Shown here: in pieces, positions 8,583 to 17,153 of the stretch | Numbering within the stretch: position 1 is the stretch's first letter | Layout of the letters: each line of letters opens with the position of its first letter | Source of the DNA: Citrobacter koseri ATCC BAA-895 | GTDB lineage: Bacteria > Pseudomonadota > Gammaproteobacteria > Enterobacterales > Enterobacteriaceae | DNA: 64,000 bases | Assembly (NCBI RefSeq): GCF_000018045.1 | Contig: NC_009792.1 | Coordinates: 3,348,001 to 3,412,000, forward strand | Direction of reading: 5' to 3' | Notes under the pieces: model-generated | The model's database searches: none | The model's input: only the letters and a program-made list of their open reading frames with translations | What the model was told of the DNA's origin: nothing | Position numbers and translations under genes: made by a program

Positions 8583-8609
8583 GTGATGTAACGGATTGCG
8601 TTACATCAC
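8583..8609. promoter_or_regulatory. Candidate operator of the galactofuranose transport operon
   Basis: Perfect inverted repeat with arms GTGATGTAAC (8583-8592) and GTTACATCAC (8600-8609) and spacer GGATTGC. It lies at the expected -35 region of ytfQ, the usual position for a repressor or activator site. I do not recognise the cognate regulator. It is not a CRP site (TGTGA-N6-TCACA), because the half-sites are too far apart. Confidence 0.6.
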
Positions 8610-8777
8610 ACTTCAAAAAAGTAAATAAAAGGTTAATCACAACTTTGTAATCGCTTTCATTCGCCTATGAAAAAAGCAGCTGTTGTTATGGATTTTCCTG
8701 TCACGTAAACCGTCTGAAAATCGCAGCCGGAGGGGAAAGAAGACGAAAACAAGCGGAGACTTTCAGCGCGAGTTGGC

Positions 8778-8783
8778 TATAAT
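8778..8783 (+). promoter_or_regulatory. -10 box of the ppa promoter
   Basis: Perfect TATAAT about 40 bp before the ppa start codon. The -35 position (about 8755-8760) is weak, which would fit growth-rate-linked housekeeping expression, though that is inference. Confidence 0.6.
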
Positions 8784-8824
8784 ACTCGCCACTTGTTTGC
8801 CATATATATTTAAAGGAAACAGAC

Positions 8825-9355
8825 ATGAGCTTACTCAACGTCCCTGCGGGTAAAGATCTGCCGGAAGATATCTACGTTGTTATTGAGATCCCGGCTAACG
8901 CAGATCCGATCAAATACGAAGTTGACAAAGAGAGCGGCGCACTGTTCGTTGACCGCTTCATGTCCACCGCGATGTTCTATCCGTGCAACTACGGCTACAT
9001 CAACAACACCCTGTCTCTGGATGGCGATCCGGTAGACGTTCTGGTTCCGACGCCGTATCCGCTGCAACCGGGTGCTGTGATCCGTTGCCGTCCGGTTGGC
9101 GTTCTGAAAATGACCGACGAATCCGGTGAAGATGCGAAGCTGGTTGCCGTACCGCACACCAAACTGAGCAAAGAATACGATCACATCAACGACGTGAACG
9201 ACCTGCCGGAACTGCTGAAAGCGCAGATCACGCACTTCTTCGAGCACTACAAAGACCTCGAAAAAGGCAAATGGGTGAAAGTTGACGGCTGGGACAACGC
9301 TGAAGCGGCTAAAGCTGAGATCGTTGCTTCCTTCGAGCGCGCAGCGAAGAAATAA
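8825..9355 (+). CDS. ppa: Inorganic pyrophosphatase
   Basis: Essential soluble family I pyrophosphatase that hydrolyses PPi to two phosphates, pulling biosynthetic reactions forward. It has 176 residues, the E. coli length. The metal-binding signature DGDPVDVLV has acidic residues at 66, 68 and 71, with a further cluster in DESGEDAK near 98-105. ATG at 8825 with AAGGA upstream. Monocistronic: its own promoter precedes it and a strong intrinsic terminator (9391-9419) follows. The AT-rich Hcp module converges on it from the other side. Confidence 0.98.
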   Translation: MSLLNVPAGKDLPEDIYVVIEIPANADPIKYEVDKESGALFVDRFMSTAMFYPCNYGYINNTLSLDGDPVDVLVPTPYPLQPGAVIRCRPVGVLKMTDESGEDAKLVAVPHTKLSKEYDHINDVNDLPELLKAQITHFFEHYKDLEKGKWVKVDGWDNAEAAKAEIVASFERAAKK

Positions 9356-9390
9356 GTTCGTTTTCGCTTGAGCTCAACGTAATTTTTTAA

Positions 9391-9419
9391 AAGCCCTCAT
9401 ATTTGTGAGGGCTTTTTTA
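9391..9419 (+). terminator. Intrinsic terminator of ppa
   Basis: Nine-base-pair stem AAGCCCTCA / TGAGGGCTT with a 6-nt loop, followed by a run of T (9413-9419). Confidence 0.9.
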
Positions 9420-9486
9420 TGCCGGGTAAAACTGCCTAAGAGAGATTATCGACAAACCCTGGTTCCAGTAGTGCCGAGTGTAGAGA

Positions 9487-9687
9487 CTATGATAAATCTT
9501 TGGTCAGTTGCTCCGGTGATAAAGCCAGAGATACGATAGTCTTTCCTTCTTCATCACAAAACTCAACCTCATAAGCTAACGATGGTGAGTGATACACATC
9601 AATAACCGCACCGATCTGACCTTTCGTTAAACCAACGGCAGGTAAATCAACATTCAGGAACACAACATCCAGAAGTGATAGTTTCAT
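9487..9687 (-). CDS. Small DUF4926-like protein, putative immunity to the Hcp effector
   Basis: Small acidic cytoplasmic protein of 66 residues with no signal peptide or membrane segment. It resembles the DUF4926 family (N-terminal KLLDVV-type start, a central KGQIGAVIDVY, then YEVEFCDEEGKT). DUF4926 proteins are, to my knowledge, often encoded right after toxins with a DUF6883-like C-terminus, which is the arrangement here. It begins 12 bases after the effector stop. ATG at 9687 is preferred over the adjacent ATG at 9690 because AGGTG lies 5 bases away. Role as immunity protein is inferred from position, size and family. Base composition is AT-rich like the effector gene, unlike ppa and ytfP. 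Confidence 0.75.
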   Translation of the reverse strand: MKLSLLDVVFLNVDLPAVGLTKGQIGAVIDVYHSPSLAYEVEFCDEEGKTIVSLALSPEQLTKDLS

Positions 9688-9699
9688 CATTTCACCTTA

Positions 9700-10827
9700 C
9701 TATTTTACATAGAGGGTTGTCATGCGAGGTACTAACGAATCAGTCTCATATATCCAACCAGTACGTACTATCGCAGTTTCTCCGTTCACACCGATAATCG
9801 GTACATCGACGGACAGTCTTTGACCGAAACTGTCATATAGCCCTAATTCAGCAGGGTTAGACAGGACTCCCTGCCGAACTCTGGAAACTAAGACCCCTGC
9901 ATTAGATGGGTTATAACCCAAAGCTGATTCGAAAACTCGCGCTTTATTTCCCCCAACCGGATGATCAGAATTTAGAGCATAAGAAGCTATTTTTTTAGGA
10001 TCGATAACTGCATGTTTGGCATTGAGTAATGTTCCAGCCTCAGATGTGAATCCTTTTAAATAGGGGGATTCAAGGGACGGGACCATACTATAATTCGATA
10101 TTTCGCCTGGCCCATTTACAGTGCTCAACCTAACAATCCCTAACCCGGCGGCAATTGAAGCACCAGCAATCAGCAATCCCCTGGTCTGATCGTTCATTAC
10201 CTGGTTATAACCAACAGGAGCATCACCACCGAGCAATTCAGCAGTCTGATGAAACCCATCGACATTACCATTATAAATCCCCCCAGCCGCCAGCAGTCGC
10301 CCTACGCCAGCGCTGTTAAGAGTATGAGTCTGGGCTTTCGGCGTTGGAACAAACAGCTTATTGTATTCCGCTGGCAGGGCAAGATAACTACACTCGGTAT
10401 TGCTTATCAGATGTTTACTGAGAATATAATCATAATCAACAGATATTGTTTCTGTATCTATCTCGTCTTTTATAATGCGAAGCTGAATCCTTGATATTGA
10501 AGCACCTCTGAGCTGAATATAATAATACTTCTCCCATTGACCATATCTATTTATGCGGTAAAACCAAAACGCCAGAAACAGGTTTTCATTATTATTAATC
10601 GCATTAGCTAACAGCGGTGAACTTTTGTCTATTTGCTTGCTGAATGTTAAGCTCTGTAGATTCGCACCTTTACCTGTATTCGTTACCCCCGAACTCAAAG
10701 AAAATACAAATATTTCATTCACATGGTTTCGTTGCCAACGATTACCGACTGAATCAGTTGTGCCACATCCATCAGAAATATCACCTTGTTGCTCACCAAT
10801 GAGTTTAAGATAAACAATATCACTCAT
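9700..10827 (-). CDS. Hcp-fused type VI secretion effector with C-terminal DUF6883-like toxin domain
   Basis: Chimeric protein of 375 residues. Residues 1-160 match Hcp, the type VI tube subunit (MSDIVYLKL, GCGTTDSVGNR, IDKSSPLLANAI, FWFYR, YYYIQLRGASIS). Residues 161-260 form a linker with a hydrophobic stretch (216-232). Residues 266-375 resemble DUF6883, with conserved HPVGGNKA (H289, K295), LGY and VRTGWI (R355, T356). This is the layout of Hcp-ET effectors, whose toxin is carried by the Hcp tube. No other type VI gene is present, so it would be an orphan effector using an apparatus encoded elsewhere. ATG at 10827 with AAGGA 7 bases away. The gene is AT-rich and occupies the ppa-ytfP interval. 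A nuclease activity is possible but not shown. Confidence 0.82.
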   Translation of the reverse strand: MSDIVYLKLIGEQQGDISDGCGTTDSVGNRWQRNHVNEIFVFSLSSGVTNTGKGANLQSLTFSKQIDKSSPLLANAINNNENLFLAFWFYRINRYGQWEKYYYIQLRGASISRIQLRIIKDEIDTETISVDYDYILSKHLISNTECSYLALPAEYNKLFVPTPKAQTHTLNSAGVGRLLAAGGIYNGNVDGFHQTAELLGGDAPVGYNQVMNDQTRGLLIAGASIAAGLGIVRLSTVNGPGEISNYSMVPSLESPYLKGFTSEAGTLLNAKHAVIDPKKIASYALNSDHPVGGNKARVFESALGYNPSNAGVLVSRVRQGVLSNPAELGLYDSFGQRLSVDVPIIGVNGETAIVRTGWIYETDSLVPRMTTLYVK

Positions 10828-11055
10828 CCATTACTATCCTTACCTGGATAATTATTTTGCAGAACAAGAATGCGACTGAAATAAAACAATTTCCGCTAGC
10901 GGGATCATATTGCTTTATAATAATACAAGATAATATTTTAAGAAGAATAATAATTCACACTAATTAGTGTTTCAGTTAATAAGCATTTTGCGTGATGAAC
11001 AAAAAGATAAGTACGTCCTGATAATCCAGGACGACAGCTGGCACCACATAAAACA
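10828..11055. other. AT-rich leader of the Hcp effector gene
   Basis: AT-rich non-coding DNA upstream of the effector. It includes a 7-bp stem-loop at 11014-11033 (CGTCCTG/CAGGACG). I see no convincing -35/-10 pair and no mobile-element end. Confidence 0.5.
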
Positions 11056-11080
11056 ACGCCACCCGAAGGTGGCGTGTTTT
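11056..11080. terminator. Bidirectional terminator at ytfP 3' end
   Basis: Stem CGCCACC (11057-11063), tetraloop CGAA, GGTGGCG (11068-11074), with T-runs on both strands (GTTTTTT on plus, TTGTTTTA on minus). It ends the tamA-tamB-ytfP transcript and bounds the AT-rich insert. Confidence 0.85.
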
Positions 11081-11083
11081 TTA

Positions 11084-11428
11084 TCAGCACTGGTCTCTGT
11101 CTAACCAGTTACCGCTTTCAATCAGCGTTAACCCTTCGACCGGACGTTGGTACACATACATCCATGCGCTTCCGTACGGTGTCTGGATTAACTGGCGTGC
11201 ATATTCGCCGCCCCTGGTGCGCAAGGCATCAAGTTCGGCCAGCGTGGCGTTATCAATACGATAAACTTCACCGTGTACCGATCCGTTTCCCGGAACTGCG
11301 CCTGGATAGTGGCCCAGGCTATACAACTGGTAGTTATCGATACTGTAATCGCCCAGCAACTGGGCGTTGGTCATCCAGTGGCTGTTGCCCTGTTTGCGTC
11401 GTAAACTGCCGTAAACAAATATTCGCAT
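11084..11428 (-). CDS. ytfP: YtfP, gamma-glutamylcyclotransferase-like protein
   Basis: Small cytoplasmic protein of 114 residues with the AIG2/GGCT fold. The glycine-rich signature VYGSLRR lies at 5-11, and GEVYRID with a putative catalytic acidic residue follows in the middle. The family includes gamma-glutamylcyclotransferases and gamma-glutamylamine cyclotransferases; the substrate in bacteria is not settled. It begins 2 bases after the tamB stop codon, making it the last gene of tamA-tamB-ytfP. Its presence there is conserved in enterobacteria, but a role in outer-membrane assembly is not established. Confidence 0.95.
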   Translation of the reverse strand: MRIFVYGSLRRKQGNSHWMTNAQLLGDYSIDNYQLYSLGHYPGAVPGNGSVHGEVYRIDNATLAELDALRTRGGEYARQLIQTPYGSAWMYVYQRPVEGLTLIESGNWLDRDQC

Positions 11429-11430
11429 TG

Positions 11431-14400
11431 CTAAAACTCGAACTGATAGAGCAAATCAAGTGCCTGATCTACGCCAGACACTGCTTCCAGATATAGCTTA
11501 GGCATCAGGCGATAACGTAACGTGAGCGTCGCCAAAGAGTCAAATATACCCACACCATATTTCACTTGCAGACCTGGCAGCACATATCCGCTGACCACAA
11601 CCTGGGATGAGTCGCCCACCCCTTGCGTGTCCAGCGCCAGATTGCTTACGCCAAATGTCTCCCCGATTTTACCCACAACCTGACCACTTTGTGCAACCCC
11701 CAGACCAACAAGCATTGAGGTCATCGCCGCACTGTCGCTCTGATCGCTCTCCAGCCCCTGGCCGCGCAGCAGGTAAGACAGCGCCTCCTGCTGGGACATC
11801 GCCGGGTCGGAGAAGATTTCCGCTTTCGGCTCATCCGCAGTGCCGGTCACGCGCACCCCGGCAATGACGTCGTTCTCCGTCGATTCAGGATTACGAATCG
11901 CCTCGATGTTGAGCAGTGGCTGATCCGGCGGGCCAGAGAACAGCAGTTCCCCCTTACGCACGATCAGATCCTGACCATACGCATGGAAGCGCCCGTCAGG
12001 AATATTGATCTGCCCGTTAAGCCCCAGTCCCTGTTTGTCCTGCGCAACTTTCAGGTCGCCGGTCAGACGCGCTTTCAGGCCAAAGGCATCCATGCGGACG
12101 TTGTTCCCTACGTGGACAATCAGGTTGCTGTTGATCGGAATCGACGCGCTCTGCGGATTTTCAGGCTGTAGATCGTTATTGAGCATGACTTCATCACTGG
12201 AGACGCCTACCGCGCTTTCCGGCAGTTCATGCACCACGATACGCGCCCACGGCACATCCACGCGTCCATCCAGCGTGAACAGGCTCGGCGTCGCCTCAAA
12301 GACCACATCCGGGGAAACATCCAGCCGCACCATCGGCGGCACGGTGATACGCACGCGACTGCCTTTCGCCGCCACGCGGGCGCGCCAGTTATCTATCTGG
12401 CTCCAGTCAGCGTCGCCGCTCAGATTAATTTGCCCCTGCTGCGTGCGCACCACACCTTGCAGAGTTGAGCGCGTACCGTTGAAATTCATCGCCAGCTGGC
12501 TTGGCTGCATATCAAACGGCATAAAGTTGCCATCCACATCCAGGCCGCTCAGCTGTAGCTGACCAAACATCTGTGGGCTTTGCACGTCGCCCCCCAGACG
12601 CAGGTTTGCGTTCAACATGCCCGCCGCTTTTTCGCCACGCGAGAAGACAGGGTTGACCATCGCCAGGTTGAAGTTGCGGATATTGATGTTACCGCCAATA
12701 TTACGCCGCCCTTGCGGGTCGGTTATCTGTACCTGCCCGTCGAACTGGCCGTTATTGGTCAGACGGATCATCCAGCCTAATTGCGCCCGGTTATTGTGCA
12801 GATCGGCATTCAGGTTCAGCGTGTCGAAAGCCACCGGTAACGGCGCGTCATTGACCCGTTGCGTTACCTTCACGTTACGACCCGACAGCGTGACCTGCCC
12901 TTGCGGCAGCCCCTCTTTGGTGGTGTCCCACGCGACATCCGCTTTCCCGCTAAAGACGCCGCTGGCCTGCGTGGCATCCGGCATAAACGGCTTCAGCATC
13001 GCCAGATCGAAACGGTTGAGATTCACTACCGCCCGTCCTTCTGCCCCGGCATCGATCGTTTGCGGTACGCACAGCTCCGCATTCGGGTTCGTCCAGCAGT
13101 GCGGCCCGATGCTGATTTTCTGTTCCTGATTACGGTAATCCAGCGCAATGGCGCGCGTCAGCGACCACGGCCCCACCGGCGTCTGGAAGCGCGTATTGCT
13201 GAGCGTGCCTTTCCAGCGCGCTTCTTTACGGTCAAAACTGCCCGCAAGCGCAAGCTGCCCGGAGACCGGCTCGCCCTGAATCCGCAGTTGCAGTTCATGC
13301 TGCTTTTCGCTGCCTTTGGCATTCAGGGTGACGAGGTTGATATTGACGTCCGGCTGCGTAATCCGCTCAACGCGAACGTCAAGATTCCCGGCGATCTGGT
13401 CGGTGGATTTGATGTCCCCCTCCACACGCACCTGCGCCACCGACAGCTCCTGCCAGCGTAGTCCGCGCGCGTTGATATCCGCCAGCAGCTGCGGCGCATC
13501 GACCGTACCACGAACCTTCACCAGCCCTTTGGCGGTACCGCCCAGCCCCGGCAGCGCGTTATCCAGATTCGGCGCATCAATCGTGGCGTCGAGATTGAGA
13601 TCCTTAATGCCCAGCTCGCCTTTCACATCGGCGCTATTGCGTCCCAGCTCCAGATGCAGACCCGGAATGACCCACTGCATGTAGCTGTTCCCCTTCAGAG
13701 AGCCGTTAACATTGACCTTGTTCTGCTTCACGTTACCGGTCAGTTTCAGCTCAGGCACATCCATCTGCCAGCTGCCGCCATAGAGGCTTCCCCGGGTTTT
13801 GATCAGGCCGTTGAGCGTAGAAGGCCAGTCCGGGATCTCTTTCGCCGTGTTGATGCCGTCCAGCGTCAGTTCGCCGCGCCAGCTGATCGCCTGCTGCCAG
13901 TCAACCAGCGCTTTCAGCTCGGTTTTCCCTTCCAGCGCCGCCACGGTGAGCTTATCGAGATTGATCTGCTGTTCGTTGCCTTTCGCATCCAGGGTAATGG
14001 TGGCGGGCGGAATGTCCTGCCCCTTCACCGCCGTGCGCATCGACAACGTGTAGTCGGTCATCTTGCCGGTAAGTTTGAGTTTGATATCGTCGGCCTGGAA
14101 CTGCTTGTCGCCGGTAAACGGCCAGTAAACCTGGCGGCTTGCCACTTCAACGTTCAGCGGCAACCCGGCCTCGGCGAGGCGCGTCTGGGCGCGCAGATCC
14201 ATATCCACCGGCCCGGAGAGGTTAACGCCGATCTCCAGCTGTTCACGCAGCGCGCCGCCTACCTTCAGCTTCACCTTTTCGCCTTTCAGCGGATCGATAT
14301 TCAGCGTGCTGTTGAGGGTGATATCCACCGGCCACGAGTTGGTCAACTGCGCCGTTCCGGTCGCATTGACGGTGCCCTGGTTGGCGTCGATATCCAGCGC

Positions 14401-15210
14401 ATCCAGTTTCATATTGCCGTCGATGCTGCTGACTTTCAGCAGCATGTTGCGCACCGTCAGGTCAGTATCGCCCGTCACGCGCAGCTGTTCGCCCTTAAAC
14501 TCCTCAATATTAAGGTTGAGCGGCAGATGCACATCGGCCATCTCCGGCAACACGGGCTTTGAGAACAGATCCTTCAGCGTCTCGCCAAGCGGCTTTTCAT
14601 CCGGTTGGGGATGGTCAATCTTCGGTTCAACCACCTCTTCCTGCGCCACTTCCGCCACTTTTGGCAACGCGATTAGCAGTCCCTGTAGCGAAGTGGGCTT
14701 CAGAGTCAGGGTTTTCTCCTGCCAGTTAAGGCCGGAGGTGAAATCCATCACCGAGACGGTCGTATCATCAATTTTGAGATTGATATTGCTGAGCGCCACG
14801 CGCGAAAGCGTGATGGGATACGGCGTGGAAAGATTCAGCGGCCCGCTGTCCTCTTCTTCCTCCACCGGTTCGGAAGGCGGCATTTTTTTGCTGTCGATGG
14901 CGACGTTGATGTCCTTCAACGACAGATCGTTAACACACAGGCTGCTGTCCCACAGACAGCCGAGTTTCACCGCCAGGTGGATTTCACCGGCATTCACCGC
15001 CACGCCGGGCTGATCGTAACGAATATTTTTCAGCGACAGGTCACGCCAGCCGCCAGTTACCTGACCGATCTCCAGCCCCGGCACCCAGCGGTTCGCCGCG
15101 TTAAAGACCAGATGCAGCCCCGTCGTGGTACCCACCAGGAACGCCACGGTTCCCAGCAGCAGCAGAATAAAAATCAGTACGCCGAGGCTTATTTTCTTCC
15201 ATAAACTCAT
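11431..15210 (-). CDS. tamB: Translocation and assembly module inner-membrane subunit TamB
   Basis: Very large (1,259-residue) AsmA/YhdP-superfamily protein anchored in the inner membrane by an N-terminal helix (about 7-28) and spanning the periplasm as a long beta-taco. It works with TamA in outer-membrane protein insertion and in anterograde phospholipid transport. The C-terminal DUF490/TamB domain (about 920-1259) contacts TamA and ends in an aromatic FEF, like outer-membrane-protein C-termini. An acidic patch (EPVEEEEDSG) near 115-125 is also seen in E. coli. The start overlaps the tamA stop by 4 bases (ATGA), implying coupling. Confidence 0.97.
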   Translation of the reverse strand: MSLWKKISLGVLIFILLLLGTVAFLVGTTTGLHLVFNAANRWVPGLEIGQVTGGWRDLSLKNIRYDQPGVAVNAGEIHLAVKLGCLWDSSLCVNDLSLKDINVAIDSKKMPPSEPVEEEEDSGPLNLSTPYPITLSRVALSNINLKIDDTTVSVMDFTSGLNWQEKTLTLKPTSLQGLLIALPKVAEVAQEEVVEPKIDHPQPDEKPLGETLKDLFSKPVLPEMADVHLPLNLNIEEFKGEQLRVTGDTDLTVRNMLLKVSSIDGNMKLDALDIDANQGTVNATGTAQLTNSWPVDITLNSTLNIDPLKGEKVKLKVGGALREQLEIGVNLSGPVDMDLRAQTRLAEAGLPLNVEVASRQVYWPFTGDKQFQADDIKLKLTGKMTDYTLSMRTAVKGQDIPPATITLDAKGNEQQINLDKLTVAALEGKTELKALVDWQQAISWRGELTLDGINTAKEIPDWPSTLNGLIKTRGSLYGGSWQMDVPELKLTGNVKQNKVNVNGSLKGNSYMQWVIPGLHLELGRNSADVKGELGIKDLNLDATIDAPNLDNALPGLGGTAKGLVKVRGTVDAPQLLADINARGLRWQELSVAQVRVEGDIKSTDQIAGNLDVRVERITQPDVNINLVTLNAKGSEKQHELQLRIQGEPVSGQLALAGSFDRKEARWKGTLSNTRFQTPVGPWSLTRAIALDYRNQEQKISIGPHCWTNPNAELCVPQTIDAGAEGRAVVNLNRFDLAMLKPFMPDATQASGVFSGKADVAWDTTKEGLPQGQVTLSGRNVKVTQRVNDAPLPVAFDTLNLNADLHNNRAQLGWMIRLTNNGQFDGQVQITDPQGRRNIGGNINIRNFNLAMVNPVFSRGEKAAGMLNANLRLGGDVQSPQMFGQLQLSGLDVDGNFMPFDMQPSQLAMNFNGTRSTLQGVVRTQQGQINLSGDADWSQIDNWRARVAAKGSRVRITVPPMVRLDVSPDVVFEATPSLFTLDGRVDVPWARIVVHELPESAVGVSSDEVMLNNDLQPENPQSASIPINSNLIVHVGNNVRMDAFGLKARLTGDLKVAQDKQGLGLNGQINIPDGRFHAYGQDLIVRKGELLFSGPPDQPLLNIEAIRNPESTENDVIAGVRVTGTADEPKAEIFSDPAMSQQEALSYLLRGQGLESDQSDSAAMTSMLVGLGVAQSGQVVGKIGETFGVSNLALDTQGVGDSSQVVVSGYVLPGLQVKYGVGIFDSLATLTLRYRLMPKLYLEAVSGVDQALDLLYQFEF

Positions 15211-16940
15211 AATTCAGGCCCCAGACCGATGTAAAACTGTAAACCGTGTTCGTCTTTGTCACCAACCGGCACGGCAAAATCGAGCTTGATCGGCCCGACC
15301 GGAGACTGCCAACGCACGCCAACCCCGGCGCCGGTTTTAAAGTCGCTCTTACGGATATCGCTGACGGCTTCGCCGCTGTCGACGAACATCGCCCCCCACC
15401 ATTTTCCGGTCACGTTGTACTGGTATTCCAGCGAGCCCGTCACCAGCTTCGACGCCCCTTTCAGGTTGCCGTCGCTGTCTTCCGGCGAGATAGATTTGTA
15501 TTTATAACCGCGAATACTGCGATCGCCACCAGCGAAGAAACGCAAATCCGGCGGCACTTTGTCGAAATCGCCGGTCTCAATCCAGCCCAGGTTGCCGCGC
15601 ATCACGAAGCGATGGCGATCGTACAGCGAGCGAATCCAGACGTTTTGTGCCTGAAATACCGAGAAATCCACGTCCGAACCCCAGGCGGTGTTTGAGTAAT
15701 CGATGGAGTAACGCTGGGAATCCCCCCACGTCGGCATCAGTCCGCCGCGCGATCGGGTACGGCTGATCATCACGCCCGGATAGAGCAGCATGGTGGTGTT
15801 GGTGACGTTACCCTGCGTAAAGTGATCGAGGCTCCAGCGCAGATTGATGGCGCGCTGCCAGCCGCTGGAAAGGTCCCAGTAACGGGAAACGGCAAGCGTG
15901 GAGGAGTCCGCTTCGGTGTCGTTGAGATCGGTGCGCTTAATCCCCCCCTGAACCAGATAGTATTGTTCCAGCGGGTTCTTTAAGAGCGGCATTTTATAGC
16001 TGAAATCGACCTGCTGCTCCGGGGCGGAGATACTGGCGCTGGTGGTCAGGCTGTGGCCGTAGGAGTTCATCCACGGTTTTTTCCACGTCGCCTTCACACG
16101 CGGCCCGACGTCGGTAGAGTAGCCGACGCCCGTTTCAATGGTGTTTTCAGTACGTGGAGACATGACGCCGTGCAGCGGCAATACTTTGGTTTCGCGCGCT
16201 TTATCAAATTCAGGCGCGACGACGACCGAGTTAAACCAGCCGGTGGCCGACAGACGGCGGTTCAGTTCCGCCAGGTCTTTCGACTGGTAGTAATCTCCCT
16301 CTTTGAACGGGATCAGGTTTTGCAGATACTCGTCGCGAATCTGCGAACCTTCGAAAGTGACCTGACCAAAGCGATAGCGCTCGCCGCTGTTGTAATCAAT
16401 GTCCCAGAACGCCTGGTGACGATCGAGCGACACACCTAACTGGCTTTTATTAAATTCACTGTCGAAATAGCCTTTACGTAGCGCCACGCTGGTTAATGAC
16501 TTTTTGAAGCCGTCATAGTCGCCATGATTCAGCACGGTTCCGATGGCCGGACGCGTTTTCAGCAAATCCAGATAATCCCTGTCGGTACGCGCGCCGCCGC
16601 GTAAAATCACTTCTGTTCCGCCGATGCGAACCGGTTCGCCTGGCGTCACTTTGGCGAGCAAGACCTGACGCCCCTTCTCCGGCGGCGGGCGCAGCTCAAA
16701 ATCAATGGTCGGCTCGTAGTAGCCCAGCGCTTTTAACCCTTCGCGGATGGCATCATCAACGCGCGCGCGAAAACGCCGGTCCGGCGTCACTTCATCACTT
16801 TGAATCGTAGACAACTGCGCACGAACGTTTTTTTCCAGCTCGCCCGATAACCCCTCGACCTGTAAACGGACGTTTGCGGCTACGGCAGAACCGCTTAAGC
16901 ACAGTAAGCTAACCCAGCATAACTGACGGATATATGGCAC
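15207..16940 (-). CDS. tamA: Outer-membrane assembly factor TamA
   Basis: Omp85-family outer-membrane protein of 577 residues that partners TamB. A signal peptide (1-21, ending SGSAVA-A) is followed by three POTRA domains (about 22-265) and a 16-stranded barrel. The L6 loop motif IRGYKY lies near 490 and the barrel ends in an aliphatic residue pair (GPEL). The start codon is GTG at 16940 with AGGAG close upstream; no ATG gives the signal peptide. Divergent from msrA with a 213-bp spacer, as in E. coli. Confidence 0.96.
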   Translation of the reverse strand: MPYIRQLCWVSLLCLSGSAVAANVRLQVEGLSGELEKNVRAQLSTIQSDEVTPDRRFRARVDDAIREGLKALGYYEPTIDFELRPPPEKGRQVLLAKVTPGEPVRIGGTEVILRGGARTDRDYLDLLKTRPAIGTVLNHGDYDGFKKSLTSVALRKGYFDSEFNKSQLGVSLDRHQAFWDIDYNSGERYRFGQVTFEGSQIRDEYLQNLIPFKEGDYYQSKDLAELNRRLSATGWFNSVVVAPEFDKARETKVLPLHGVMSPRTENTIETGVGYSTDVGPRVKATWKKPWMNSYGHSLTTSASISAPEQQVDFSYKMPLLKNPLEQYYLVQGGIKRTDLNDTEADSSTLAVSRYWDLSSGWQRAINLRWSLDHFTQGNVTNTTMLLYPGVMISRTRSRGGLMPTWGDSQRYSIDYSNTAWGSDVDFSVFQAQNVWIRSLYDRHRFVMRGNLGWIETGDFDKVPPDLRFFAGGDRSIRGYKYKSISPEDSDGNLKGASKLVTGSLEYQYNVTGKWWGAMFVDSGEAVSDIRKSDFKTGAGVGVRWQSPVGPIKLDFAVPVGDKDEHGLQFYIGLGPEL

Positions 16941-17153
16941 GTTTTCTCCTGAATATCCCTTATTCCCACCCCTGGAAGGAAATCACAATGCCGCTCCACG
17001 GCTTAACAAAAACCCAACAACCGGGATTGAAAAACAGACGACAACCCAAATATTTCTTATGTTTACTCTAGACGCATTCACTGTAACTATTGTGTGCAAA
17101 GACGCGTCTCGTTACAACCTTAACCCCAATTACTGATTTCGGGAGAATGGCCC

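Larger units (their letters stand above)
8515..8824. other. Divergent ytfQ/ppa control region
   Basis: About 310 bp without a gene. It holds a 10-7-10 palindrome on the ytfQ side, a possible ytfQ -10 (TATAGT on the minus strand, 8569-8574) with no good -35, and the ppa promoter with TATAAT at 8778-8783. Confidence 0.6.

Noticed and set aside
9420..11083. Remnant of a complete T6SS cluster, prophage or IS element
   Set aside because: Only the effector and its small partner are present; no tss, integrase or transposase sequence and no flanking repeats were seen.
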